The translations under genes were made by a program, and so were the position numbers. From Lonicera japonica (Eukaryota; Streptophyta; Magnoliopsida; Dipsacales; Caprifoliaceae), in NCBI GenBank assembly GCA_021464415.1, contig CM038469.1, positions 4,194,501 through 4,258,500 on the forward strand: a stretch of DNA of 64,000 nt, read 5' to 3'. Numbering within the stretch: the stretch's first letter is position 1; every line of letters starts with the position of its first letter. The notes under the pieces were generated by a model. That model did not search any database. It was not told the DNA's origin and was given only the letters and a program-made list of their open reading frames with translations. Of the stretch, positions 22,060-34,400 are shown piece by piece.

Positions 22060-25000
22060 ATACTCATTATGTGGATCATTATTTTTATCGAAATGAAAGT
22101 TTTCCTAAAAGGAAGCTTGCTTGGGTTCCAAAAGGAACCATTATGTTTGCTAACCTAAAGGGACCCAACACATTTTGAGTACCAAAGGAGAAGTTACTTA
22201 AAGTTATGGTGTAGGTGTGTTTGAAAGACAAAGGAAGCAAAACCAAGCGGTTCTTGGATAGTGGTTGCTCAAAACACATGACGGGAGAAAATAACAACTT
22301 CTTAAGTCTTATTCCCAAGAAAGGAGGAAATGTGACTTTTGGAGACAATGCCAAAGGCAAAATCATTGGTATAGGTAAGGTTGGTAAGCATTCTACTTGT
22401 ATTGACAATGTTCTATTAGTTGATGGTTTAAAACATAATTTACTTAGCATTAGTCAACTATGTGATAAAGGTTATAAAGTGATATTTAAATCCGATCGTT
22501 GTGTTGTTAAGAATGTTAGTGATGATTCAATTTTACTTATTGCATATAGAACTAATAATGTGTATACTCTTGAACTTGGCGATTTATCACAACAAAATGT
22601 TAAATGTTTATCCGCCATTAATGATGTATCTTGGTTATGGTATAGAAGACCAAGACATGCTAATATGGATTTAATTTATAATTTGTCTAAGAACGAGCTT
22701 GTTAAAGGATTGCCTAAAACAAAATTTGTTAAAGATAAAATTTGTGATGCATGTCAACTTGGTAAACAACATAAATCTTCTTTCATATCTAAGAAAGATA
22801 TTACTACAACTAGACATCTTGGTATGTTGCATCTTGATTTATTTGGTCCAAATTCGGTTGCTAGCTTAGGTGGTAAATTATATACGTTTGTTATTGTTGA
22901 CGATTACACTAGACTTACTTGGGTGTTCTTTCTCACTCATAAGAGTGAAACTCCAAATGTCTTTGCGAAATTTTGTAGAAAAGTTCAAAATGAAAAAGAT
23001 GTTTCTATTGTACGTGTTAGAAGTGATAGAGGTAGAGAATTTGATAATGTTGATATTGAAAATTTTTGTGATGAACATGGTATTGATCATAATTTTTCTG
23101 CACCTAGAACTCCTCAACAAAATGGTGTTGTTGAAAAAAAAAATAGATCTCTTCAAGAGATGTCCAGGACTATGCTTAATGAACATTCTTTACCGGAATA
23201 TTTTTGGGCGGAAGCCGTTAACACCGCATGCTATGTGATTAATCGTACTATAATTCATAAAAAGTTAGATAAGACACCTTATGAGTTATGGAATGACAAA
23301 AAACCAAATATTGCATATTTTAAGGTTTTTGGTTGCAAATGTTTTATTTTGAATGATCGTGATCACTTGGGTAAATTTGATGCTAAATTCGATGAATGAA
23401 TTTTTCTTGGGTATGCCACTAATAGTAAAGCATATAGAGTTTATAACAAGAAAAGCTTAGTTGTCCAAGAATCTATGCATGTTGTATTTGATGAAACCAA
23501 TCATTTCTCACCCATAGTACATTTCGATGATGATGTTGAAATTATCCAAAAGGTTTCGGATATTCAAATTAATGATACATCTAAGGAAGAAACTTCGAGT
23601 GCTCAAGTTCCTCCTAAGGAATTAGAAAATTCAACCGAACAAAACTCAAATGATTTGCTAAGGAGTTGGAAATTTGTGTCCAACCACCCTATTGATCAAA
23701 TTCTTGGAGAGCCATCTAGTAGGGTTATGACTAGATCATTCTTAAGAAATGTATGCAATATTGTGGCATTTGTTTCTCAATATGAGCCCAAAAACATGAA
23801 TGAAGCCGAACAAAATGAATCTTGGATGATTGCTATGCAAGAAGAGCTCAATCAATTTGAGAGAAATAAAGTGTGGACACTTGTTCCCAAACCTAATGAT
23901 CATACCATTATTGGTACTAAATGGGTTTTTCGTAACAAGAAGGATGAAAGTGGTATAATTGTTAGAAATAAAGCTAGACTTGTTGCCCAAGGATACAATC
24001 AAGAGGAGGGCATTGATTATGAAGAAACATATGCACCCGTTGCACGCTTAGAAGCAATTCGCATGCTACTTGCTTATTCATGCTTTAAGAATTTTAAATT
24101 ATATCAAATGGATGTGAAAAGTGCTTTCTTAAATGGTTTTATTGAAAATGAAGTTTATGTAAAACAACCTCCCGATTTTGAAAATCATATTTATCCGGAT
24201 TATGTATTTAAATTGTCTAAAGCTTTATATGGCTTAAAACAAGCACTTAGAGCATGGTATGATAGATTAAGTTCATTTTTGATTAACAATGATTTTGTTA
24301 GAAAAAAAATTGATACTACCTTATTTATCAAAAATCATAATAATGACATGCTACTTATACAAATCTATGTTGATGATATTATATTGGGTTCTACTAACGA
24401 AAATCTTTGCAAGGATTTTTCCACATGTATGCAAAAGGAATTTGAAATGAGCATGATGAGAGAGATAAATTACTTCCTTGGATTACAAGTGAAACAATGC
24501 AAAGAAGGCATTTTCATTAATCAAGAGAAGTACGTAAAGGAGCTTTTAAAGAAATTCGACATGGAAGGCGCAAAGTCCATGAGCACTCTTATGAGTTCAA
24601 CCTTAAAGCTAGACAAGGACGAAAAAGGTAAAAGTGTGGATATCAAGAAATATCGAGGTATGATCGGTAGTTTGTTATATTTGACGGCCTTTAGACTGGA
24701 CATTATGTTTAGTGTATGCCTTTGTGCACGGTTCCAAGCGAATCCTAAAGAATCACATTTACTTGCCATAAAACGGATATTCCGTTACCTTTCCGGTACT
24801 AGTTCATTGGGTTGTCGTACCCAAGAGAGAACAACTTTAACTTAATTAGTTATTCCGATGCAGATTTTGCCGGTTGCAAAATCGATAGGAAAAGCACTAG
24901 TGGCACTTGTCATTTCCTAGGACACGCACTAGTATCTTGGTCAATCAAGAAACAAAATTCGGTGGCCCTTTCAACGGCCGAAGCCGAATATGTGGCGGCC

Positions 25001-25225
25001 GGAAGTTGTTGTGCACAAACTTTGTACATTAAACAACAACTAGAGGACTTTGGAATTAGTCTTAGCCACATTCCCATAAAATGTGACAACACAAGTGCTA
25101 TTAGCTTGACCACGAACCCCATATAACATTCACGTACGAAGCACATTGAGATAAGATATCATTTTATTCGTGATCATGTGCGAAAAGATGATGTTGATAT
25201 TGAATTCGTTAGCACCGAATCGCAA
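22060..25225 (+). pseudogene. Ty1-copia pol (protease, integrase, RT, RNase H), 3'-truncated
   Basis: The order is copia-type. The protease has LDSGCSKHMTG near 22,255 and the GAG-pre-integrase ends KICDACQLGKQ near 22,740. The integrase core follows with a VIVDDYTRLTWVFF stretch and PQQNGVVEKKN. Reverse transcriptase shows YQMDVKSAFLNG (24,100), YGLKQ and IYVDDIILG (24,365), and RNase H runs to DIEFVSTESQL. The family looks SIRE-like, which I infer from motif style only. Lesions are two stops before the protease, a TGA at 23,397 (GGA expected before IFLGY) and a frameshift near 24,815. The sequence departs from the element after STESQL at ~25,225, and no polypurine tract or 3' LTR follows. 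Confidence 0.88.
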
Positions 25226-26500
25226 CTATTTATTTCTAAAATTTCTTTAACTTTATTTGTACTTTTAATGTTTATCTGTATTTTTGTTTAGGTAAAGTTG
25301 GATAAATAAATAGGGAAAATTAGTATTACAGCCTTCTTTCTAATCTTTGTTGGCGGTGAGTACTATCATGTGATTAAAATTAGTAATGTACCTTCTTACC
25401 TTAATTAAATGGAACGACTCAATTAATGCCAAATTTTTATGACAACAATATATATATATACGCCTAATCAATCAATCTGTTATTAACCTAAATTATGGCA
25501 ATGAAAATAAGGAAATTAATGCTAAAAAACTTAACTGTTTTAAATTCCGAAAATTTTAGTAGTTTTTGTCTTTCTTTCTATATATATATATAGTCATTTA
25601 ACCATTTCAATTTAAAATCAATTTAATGTGAAAATTACAGATATTATAGAAAATTCAATTCTTTGTAAACTTATTTTGTAATTAATAATATTGAACATAT
25701 ATTTGAAATTTTCAATTACCTAGCTATAAGTAATTTTATAATTTATCATAATAATTAAAAATATCCATTTTCTTATGCAAAAAATAGTTAAATATCAATT
25801 TTTAATCAAACATATTTAATAATTTATCCCAAAAAAAAAATAAAAATAAAAAAATCAATTATTCATCAAATAATTTTATAGTTTATCATAAGAATAACAT
25901 GTAAAATTGAACATGTAAAACTGAAATTTTAATAATTAGAACACACAAAAAGGAAATAGTGCATGGAAATTATTTCCTTCAACATAAACACAAATAAATA
26001 GTGCATGTTGTCAGCTTAATTATATAAGAACTACTTACTTTATTTAAAATTAGGAGTGACATTTCTCTTTTTAAGAAGTCTCAGATTAAGAGTACCTTAT
26101 TCCTTTTGGCAGGTAATAATGGATCAACCAATAAAATTAAAATATAAGTTGTAATCGTGAGCAATGATTAAAATAAAATTAGTATTAATGCTAACCTAAT
26201 TTGTGACGGAAGGAGTATATATTTATTTTATAGTTAATTGCATCATATTATTTATTATAAAAATTAAGTATAATGTTAAGATCTATCTTTCCCAAAAGTT
26301 TAAGCTGTTAAGAGAAGTAACCGTAATGAATATCATGCTTAACACCCTCCTTCACGTTTGACCCTATAAACGTCTCTCCCAAAAGTTTTAGTTGTTAGGA
26401 GAAGAAAGCATAGTAAATATCATGCTTAATATATACAATATTTTTAATATATATATATATATATCAAAGAAAATTGAAATTGAAAAGGTACGACTGTATC
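25226..26500. other. AT-rich 5' part of DOX copy 1 intron 1
   Basis: No gene found. The stretch 25,690-25,985 is the inverted complement of 30,080-30,355. The motif 'cccaaaagttt.a..tgttaagagaag' occurs twice (26,290 and 26,380) as a short local duplication. Confidence 0.5.
25690..25985 (-). repeat. Inverted copy of the repeat at 30,080-30,355
   Basis: Read on the minus strand it matches 30,080-30,355 nearly end to end (tgtgtgttctaattattaaaatttcagttttac... to ...aatatatgttcaatatta). The two arms are ~4.1 kb apart and flank exon 1 of DOX copy 1 and the Helitron. Confidence 0.75.
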
Positions 26501-26570
26501 CTCTCGCACTCACTTAGGTACTTCCATTTGTGTGTATATATAAAATAGGGAATAAAATGGATGGAATTAC

Positions 26571-26690
26571 CAGGAATAGAATTTTATCGGTGAAGGTCAT
26601 CCTTGCTACAACTTCATGAAAGTCTGGACGGATGAAATAGTTCAGTGCTTCACTCACTATGGTACGGAAGGCTTCTAAGATGCTACACAT
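26571..26690 (-). CDS. DOX: DOX copy 1, exon 1 (start codon exon)
   Basis: Forty codons from ATG (26,690-26,688) to a GTAATT donor encode the N-terminus, including RPDFHEVVARM, which matches the DFHEIYARM region of plant DOX. The exon ends in phase 0, and exon 2 continues in phase 0 with IIHSIDK, as the family requires. An open frame continues upstream without a stop for ~190 bases, but it is low-complexity (TA repeat, 26,777-26,794). The chosen ATG gives the family N-terminus. The exon is separated from exon 2 by ~11.4 kb of repeats. Confidence 0.8.
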
Positions 26691-26839
26691 GTTTTTTTTG
26701 GGGATTTTTTTTTGCTCTTTGTTTTCTGAAAACCTTAATGAACACAAACACTGAAGAAATGATCCAATATGCCTATATATATATATATATATATGGAAAA
26801 TATGGACCCACAAGGAGATGATGCGTGTTTCAGTATGAA

Positions 26840-27120
26840 CCTTAAAAATGTATACCAAAATGAGGGGCTTAGCTTTGTCCAACTTCTAATTCTGTGAAAA
26901 TTAAGTTAAAACTGGTCCCTTTGATCACTTATTGTTGTACCAAATTATAAATATCTAATGTTTTACTTAAAAAAAGGGTTAGCTTTAATTTCAGATGACA
27001 TTATTGTCAAACCAATTATTTATATTGTCAAATCAATATACAATTTTAAAAGTATATAGTGCAATTTCTCAAGGTAGTATTATATTTTGACAATAAATAT
27101 AATCCTTTACTTTACTCACT
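26840..27120. repeat. Block shared with 41,165-41,460 (5' flank of DOX copy 1)
   Basis: Both places carry 'aaaatgaggggcttagctt.gt.caacttctaat', 'aagttaaaactggtccctt' and 'ttataaatatctaatgttttactta', in the same order and orientation. The second half resembles short blocks in intron 4 of both DOX copies (13,225-13,310; 62,650-62,730). It is either a small dispersed element or a relic of promoter duplication. Confidence 0.55.
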
Positions 27121-27129
27121 TAGAATACA

Positions 27130-28285
27130 ATACATGTAAAATGTGGGTTTTCCAAATGAGGAAACTTGAAAACGTGAATGACAATTGAATTTCGATCTTT
27201 TGATATAACAATAAAGAAATTGTGATAGAGTTATCCTAGATTCCTAGGTTACTTTGTGATTGGAAAGTGCATTCTACATATGTGGACGAAATGTTGACAT
27301 GTGACTAATGAAAATGAAAAAGAAAATTGCCACAAACCCTAACCATATATATATATATATATATATATTTGGAAATCAGTAATTTATTTTGTTTTTCAAA
27401 ACTCAATAAGAGTGTGTTGATAGCAATCAAGGAGTTATGCCCACAAAAAAAATAAAAAAATTATAGGCAATTGAATAAAATTTCTAGGTAGATTTTATTT
27501 TTTTTCATGTATCAACAATATATTTTTTAACTTTTGGTCTTTAATTGACAACTTTTTATCCATAATTAATTTTTTTTTTCTTTTTTCAGTTCATTTACGC
27601 ATTACATAGAATACAATTTTTTTTTAAGGAAAGTATGGATTCAAATATATTTTTTAGCATACTAATTCAATTTTATTCTTCAATCACTAATTCCATTAAT
27701 TTAATTTAATTTAATTTTTAATAAAATTGCTAAATAAATTAAAAAAGAAAAGAAGTGAAAAGAAGTATGTTTTTTGGTTACAGACGGAAAAGAAAGAAAA
27801 ACAAAAACCCACGGGCACGTGCCAAACACCTAAAAGTAGGAATTGATGGAAGGAATTAGTCGATCTCAGAGTGAGAGTGGGGCCATGAATAGGGTACACA
27901 TATCAGTCAACTTGTTGCAAAGGCTACTAATAAGAGCCACATGATGGGAATACTAAATTGGGCATGTTGAATAATGGACTTTCCATTGATTTTACTTGCT
28001 TCCCCTTCTAATTCTCACTGGGAGAGGCAACAAGTTAGGCATAGTGGGAAAGAAATTAAAGAGAATAACAAATTTAGGCCTCTTCCTCAACTTATATATC
28101 ATCTATCACCCTAAATTCTTTCCCACTTAATTGATGATGGAGCTTTAACAGCACATGTAAATTAAATCACGCATGCAACTCGTTCACCCGTTCAAATTCA
28201 CATGCAATTCATGTATGAATTCAGATACACTTGTGTAATTTATATATAAGTTCAAACATAATTAATTTAAAATTGGTTGAAATTT
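27130..28285. other. Upstream flank of DOX copy 1 without recognised features
   Basis: AT-rich DNA with a TA microsatellite (27,346-27,369). No coding region or transposon end identified. Confidence 0.4.
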
Positions 28286-28289
28286 TGTG

Positions 28290-30355
28290 GCGAAGAATAT
28301 AGGAGATTGCAAATTAGTGGAACACTCCACTTTTGACCTAGCTACCATAAATATATATATATATATATATACACTAGGGTATACCCGTGCCGTCTGGCAC
28401 GATAAAAAGAATAAAAAATAATAATTATATAAAACATAATTACGTAAAAAATGTGAGGATCGAAGATGTGTATGATTGTATATTACTTAGGAATGAAAAC
28501 AGATAATTAAGGTATCACAAAAACGAAACATATCCATCCTCACTCGAGATGTGTTTTACTTGTCCAATTAGACCTGAAATCGCATCGACCGTTTTATAAT
28601 GTAATGATGTTATTAGTGTATTTAAAAGAGAAAAAAATATTATATTTGAGGCAGATCGAATTGTAATATAAAAAATTATTGCCCTAAAATTGCTTTGATC
28701 CTTTTATATTGTAATGGTATTATTAGTATATTTAAAAGAAAAAATATTATATTTGAAGTAAGTTGGACACTAATATAAAAAAATTTCACCCCATATTCGA
28801 GGTAGGTTGGACACTTATTTTAAAGTTATAGCATTTGAAAATAATTTAAAATTTGATGAGAGAAAATATATATTTTCAATAACTAATGAGTTAGAAATGT
28901 TTTATAAGTTTTATATGCATAATTTTGTTTTCAATAACTAATGAGTTAGAAATAGTTCAATAACTTTTTCTTGAATTTTTTTATACATAATTTAATTATC
29001 ACAATGGATCTTGTTTTGTAGGTGTTGATGAACATATTTCAAATATATAAATTTTATTAAAGTTGAATTTGTAAATTTAAAGTTATGGCATTTAAAAGTT
29101 TTTTAAAAATTTGATGAGAGAGAAATGTTGTAGAAAAGTAGAGAGATGTAAGAGTTATATTTGTGTATATGTTTAGTGTGTGAGTAAATGTTAAGTTGAT
29201 TTGACATCTTGTTGTGAGGTATAAAAATGATCCAATGGTCTAAAAGTGTTAACACCATTACAAATTAATATGAGACGTTGGATTAATTTATTATTTTATT
29301 GCAAAAAATCCTTGTTTTATAATATAGATATAAGGGAAGGATTTTAAGAGAACCAAATTCTTATTCCTTAAATACGGATCAATCAATTTGAGTGAGTAAA
29401 CGGATGAAAATCCCCACTATCAGTTTTTTGGCAATTTTATGGGATTGGTTGGTAATAGCAATTTACATATATGGAAATCACTTATAAGCGTTGACTATTA
29501 TCCTTTTTTTAGGGAATAATATTGTGTGATTAATTCGTTTTTAAAAGTCATATAAATTTAAATTATTAAAATTAAACTACATAACATTTTGCGTAATTAA
29601 TTTAATATTTACATGCTATAATAAAAAAACAATCTTTATATTATTTATATGCTTAAATTTTATGTAGCAGTTTTAATCCGAATTTTTTTATTTATCGGCT
29701 AAATTTTACATATTTTAATTATTTATATATCCATTTTTATTTGTTATAATTTTTTATTTACATATAAATTCATCTGTTTTTTTTTGAGAAAATAAATTCA
29801 ACTATTTTATATATTTCATTTTTACCTATACTAATTATTAATACGTTTAATTTCACCTATTTAAAAATAATTGAATTTTTTACCGGTTCTAAATATATCT
29901 ATACATATATTTCATTTTTACATGTTCTAATAATTAAAATGTTTGAATTCATCTACTTGTGAATAATTTAATTTTTACCTATTTTAATTATGAAATTTTT
30001 CAATTTCATTTGTTTAAAATTAATTTAATTTTTACATGTTCTAATTTTTTATTTTACTTGTAAATTCATCTGTTTTAGATATGTAATTGTTTTAAAATTC
30101 CATTTTTGTGTGTTCTAATTATTAAAATTTCAGTTTTACATGTTCAATTTTACATGTTATTCTTACGATAAACTTATTTGATGAGTAATTGAATATTTTT
30201 TGAATATTTTTATTTGGGATAAATTATAAAATATATTTAATTAAAAATTGATATTTAACTATTTTTCGCATATGATAATGGATATTTGTAATTATTATGA
30301 TAAATTATAAAATTACTTATAGGTAAATGAAATTTTCAAATATATGTTTAATATT
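28290..30355 (+). repeat. Longest copy of the dispersed repeat, split by a Helitron
   Basis: Its left part recurs directly at 16,125-16,590, and its right part recurs inverted at 25,690-25,985. This makes it the most complete member of an unnamed non-coding repeat family in the window. It has no open frame. Confidence 0.6.
28374..29328 (-). mobile_element. Non-autonomous Helitron
   Basis: Read on the minus strand it starts TCTATATTATAAAACAAGG and ends with a hairpin (CGTGCC-agac-GGCACG) a few bases before the terminal CTAG. It is inserted between A and T. These are the 5'-TC, 3'-hairpin and CTRR hallmarks of Helitrons. At ~955 bp it has no Rep/helicase gene. Two related internal ~130-bp blocks (28,585-28,665 and 28,670-28,770) suggest an internal duplication. 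Confidence 0.8.
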
Positions 30356-30359
30356 GTAG

Positions 30360-31480
30360 GTGGTCAAAATTTTATGACCCGACCCACTAAGATAACTTGG
30401 GAAACAAATTAGTGCAAAAGCGAAAAACAGGTGGGGTGTGACAATAGGATTTTTTGGGTATGGCAAGTTCCCCCGAAAGCTCTTATAGTGGTCTGGTAGT
30501 ACGTCATTCGTTTGTGTGTGTGTGGTTACTGTATTGAGCTCTAGCTAAAGGTAAAAAATCAATGGTGTTACAAGCATTTTTTCTTTAAAACAGATTAAGT
30601 AAACTAGCCATTATCTGCCCCTATATCCAGTAACCAACCCTTTTCTTGAGCCTCCCCTTTTCTATTTATACGTATAGAATTAGGGTTACATTTACTCATT
30701 AGGGTTGATGGTAAAATGACTAAACAGGGTAAGACTTTGATAACACTCCAGCTTTCATTCCCTTATCCACTACTAACAACTTCTCTATTTGTACGTTGGT
30801 AGTGAAGCAGTGGGGATCTGTACGATTTAGTGTGATCATCTACACACGTTTCCCACGCGTTCCACACTTGCTATGGTACGTGCTCCCCTTCCTGGGGGTC
30901 TCGACCTCGGCCGTCCATCTCGGTGTGCCTTGGCGCCTTTTCTTCGACATATCTTCTTGTTATTCTTTTTCATTTAGGCATGGCCCGTCTGTTAGGCCCG
31001 TGGTATGGGCCTTCGAGTAGATTGAACTGGCCCAGTTTACCTTAACCAAATTTTATACTCCCTCAATTGCCCCCTCAAGCATGTGATCTCATCAAATAAG
31101 ATGTGGATCACGTGCTTGAGCCTAGTCTTCAGCCGAAAGCTTCCCTGAATGACCCGACTCGATTCTATGTGTCAATCATTCGATCTGGTTATTTAACAAC
31201 TTAAGGCTTGACCCATTTCTTCCGGGTTTGTGACTTTATCTCCTCGTTATGCGATTCTTAAATGTATAACTGCCCTTTGAATATCACATTGTCATCATCG
31301 TGCGTTTGCTCTTTCAAAGAAAAGTTTTGCTCCAAAAATCATCTCCCGTCTTCGCTCTAGGGCTTTATCAAATCAGTTACTCGCTACTTCATTCTCCTTC
31401 GCGTTTTACTTCTTGTTGGTTCAACCATTGTCATTGTTGCAAACCCTCTCAAAACCCTAGAAACTGATGGGTCGCTATCG
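30360..31480. other. Region upstream of the transposon-domain gene, no gene recognised
   Basis: The sequence is less AT-rich than its surroundings (30,790-31,020) and includes 'ttgccccctcaagcatgtgatc', a motif type also seen at 36,290. It may be the LTR or leader of the element that carries the gene at 31,480-36,134, but I could not find matching ends. Confidence 0.3.
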
Positions 31481-34400
31481 AGAGTGATGGAGATGTGATT
31501 TCTGAAAAAGTCGCGTTCGATGCTGACACATATCCTGTTTATACAGCCTATTTTCGGCAAGCAGGATTGCGGTTCCTTTCGACCCATTACTGGTCAATTT
31601 TCTTCATCGAAATCGCCTTCACCTGAGTCAAGTGGCTCCCAACACAGTCAGGATCATATTGGGTCTGGCCGATGTGAATAGGAGGTTCAATATGCAGCTC
31701 GACTTTTGGGACATCGCATATTATTACTTTAAAAATTTTTCTAACTTTGAAGGTAGATTGAGTTTGAAGAGGAGACCGAAGGCCCCTGTAACACCCATGT
31801 GTTTAATTCATCAGTTTCAAGTTAATCTTCTAGTCCAGGTTGGCGCCGGACCGGTATGGCCATTTGGCAAACCGGTCCGCAGGCACAAAAATTTTTGAAA
31901 CCTTGGCTCCAGACCGGTATGGCCTTTTGACAGACCAGTCCGCAGTCCTACATCTTTAATTTTTTTTGGTGCCGAATTGGTCTCCACTTTTCCCAGACCG
32001 GTCCGTAGTGTAAAATCTGTAGCATAGTTTTTTATCAAATTTGACCACTTTGACCCATTTTTAATCCATTATCCTCTATTTTTCAGCCATTTTCGTGGGA
32101 TAAAAGGCTTAGAATAATTCTAGAGAGAGAGAGAGGGTGATTCTTGGTGGATTTTAAAGGATTTATGGCTCAAATTCAAACGTTTCCAATCGAAAGTTCA
32201 GATTTTTGATGTTATTTACATTCTTTTCGCCATCTCGAGTTTGCATTGTGATTTAGGAAGTTACTAGAGCTCAACCCAGGCCATTTACCTCTGTTCTTCT
32301 AGCTTTTCAGGTGAGAATTCCCCTTCATTCTTTGATTTTCTAAGTTTTGGATCGATTGAGTTGAAAATAGTAGATTTTAGTTCGAAATTCTTGATTTTCC
32401 TTTGCATATATGCTGCGAAACATGGATTGAAACCTCTGAACCTAATTGTTGATGGTGAATAGGTTATAATTGGTACAAATAGTGGTTGATTGTCTTGCAT
32501 GTCAAAAAATTTATTTACCCATTTGAGAATTTGGTACCGAAATGGCTAGAAACATCATTTGTATGTCTAATAAATAATATTTCTACATAAATTAACAAAT
32601 TTCCAGAATATAAAACACTTTTATTTTACTTTTAACTCTTTATTAGACATGTACTCAAGTGTTGGATGATGGTTTTGGATTATGTAGTATTTTTATCTCA
32701 ATTATTGGCTTATGAGACAGTATAAATCATGTTTTCAAGCAAATAGCGATGTGATTTTGATACACACTTTGCTAAAAATCCTGATTATTGATTGTTTGAA
32801 GTTATGATCACATAAGACAACCTTTTTACAATTAATCAAACAAATTGCGGTGAGATATCAAGGTTGTTGGAACCGAAAAAGCGCCGGTATAGAAATTCTT
32901 GTGTAGTTATGATTGCACAGACCAATGGTATAGATGGGGTGCCATAAATCTGGTTACCAGTGCACAGACACATGAATTAGATGGGGTGCGTATGGGAGTG
33001 TCATAATCCATCTAGTACTGGTATTAGGTCGAGGAGAAGGAGGAAGTGGATGGAAATTCATAATGATATCGAGTGAGATTTGTGTTGACATCAATTTGAT
33101 ATAAATTATGATAATGAATTGTTTTCTTTATTAATTGGCATAACATGGAAATCTTTGTCAACGATGAAAATTTTAAGTTTTCACATGGCATGTATATGCA
33201 TTGCATCTCCCTTTTCTTATAGTTCCCTCTGGGCTAGCTTTGGCTTATTCCCTCATTTATTTTTTGAGTATACCTCGTGGTACGGGTAGAGGTCGTGAAC
33301 CAGGTCCGAGTTCGTCTTAGAACCACTCTGATGCCCTTACGAATTTTAGTTTCGTTGTATTATCTTTGATTGTGAAGCTTGTTATTTTTAATGAAGTTGA
33401 AAGACTTTGTAACATCTATGGCTATATTTGTTTATATTTTGAACTTAGACTTTATCTGGATTTCAATTTGTAGTTGAACCCTGATTTGTATTTGCATGTT
33501 GGACTATTTACTTTGGATTGTAATCAGATGATGATGTATTTCACACCATTGTGATGTTTTGGTTTATCGAACATGGTGGATTTCCTAGTATGTACGAATA
33601 CTTCATGCCAAAAGTTTTGTTATATTTCCTTGCTTTTGTGCATATTATTGGTTTACAATCATTTGTTTATCTGCTATTAATTTAATACAGTATCCGTTAA
33701 CACCTGCTTAATTACGCGGGTTGTTACAACCTCAGCCCTAATTCTCAGTTTATAAGATTTTGGCAAGTACATGTAGAACAATGTGGTGGTCCTGAAGGGG
33801 AATGTAATGCCTAATCCCAATGGATTCTTAGTTCTCAGGCAGCGTGGCCGACCTGGTAAGTCATCGTTAAACCCCGTATAGCATTACCTCTTGTAGACGA
33901 GAGATTGTTTACTAGACCCGCCTGGGGTATCATTCACTACGAGCAAATGAACGCCATCACCCGTCATATCGGCAATGGTGATGGCTCAAATAATAAATCA
34001 TCCTAGGGCGGCCCATAACCTTTTGGGTTATTGCCCTGACTGTATGTCATTTCTCGATAAGACTTCTCTATGCGATTGGATAGGAGACCAGCTGGAACTT
34101 CCTGCTCAGTATTAATTGTTCGCTCGGTACCATATTCTCAACCGGGACGTCCGGGCTGACACGGAGAAAATTGCGCGTAAAACGGCCATAGGCCCGGCCG
34201 AAGTAACTGCGGGCCAGCTGTAGAAAAAGTGCCAGGAGAGTAAGGCCCACAAGTCGTCCAGAGTGAACATTTTGGCAGTTTCCACTGTCACTGAAGGTTT
34301 AACTACTCTTGTTACAACTGACGCACTAATTTCGGCGTCATTTCAAGTTACTGTTGTGGACGATGTTCGAACTACGACTCCTGTCCCAAAATTAAACCGA

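Larger units (their letters stand above)
9554..26690 (-). pseudogene. DOX: Alpha-dioxygenase (fatty-acid 2-oxygenase), copy 1, broken
   Basis: The family adds O2 to the alpha carbon of fatty acids, giving 2-hydroperoxides in plant defence and oxylipin signalling. Ten exons, all with GT/AG junctions, can be placed from 5' to 3': 26,690-26,571; 15,135-14,911; 13,745-13,596; 13,476-13,340; 12,800-12,587; 12,499-12,354; 12,136-11,909; 11,480-11,278; 10,592-10,350; 9,782-9,554. After allowing for one lost base the joined length is 1,896 nt, or 631 codons plus stop, close to the ~640 residues of known plant enzymes. The distal haem His falls near residue 154, and the catalytic Tyr and proximal His (VYRMH) near 377 and 380. 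Exon 3 has an in-frame TGA and exon 9 a one-base deletion, so no full protein is possible. Exon 2 is also about 13 residues shorter than in Arabidopsis DOX1 as I recall it. Copy 2 keeps both damaged positions intact. Confidence 0.9.
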
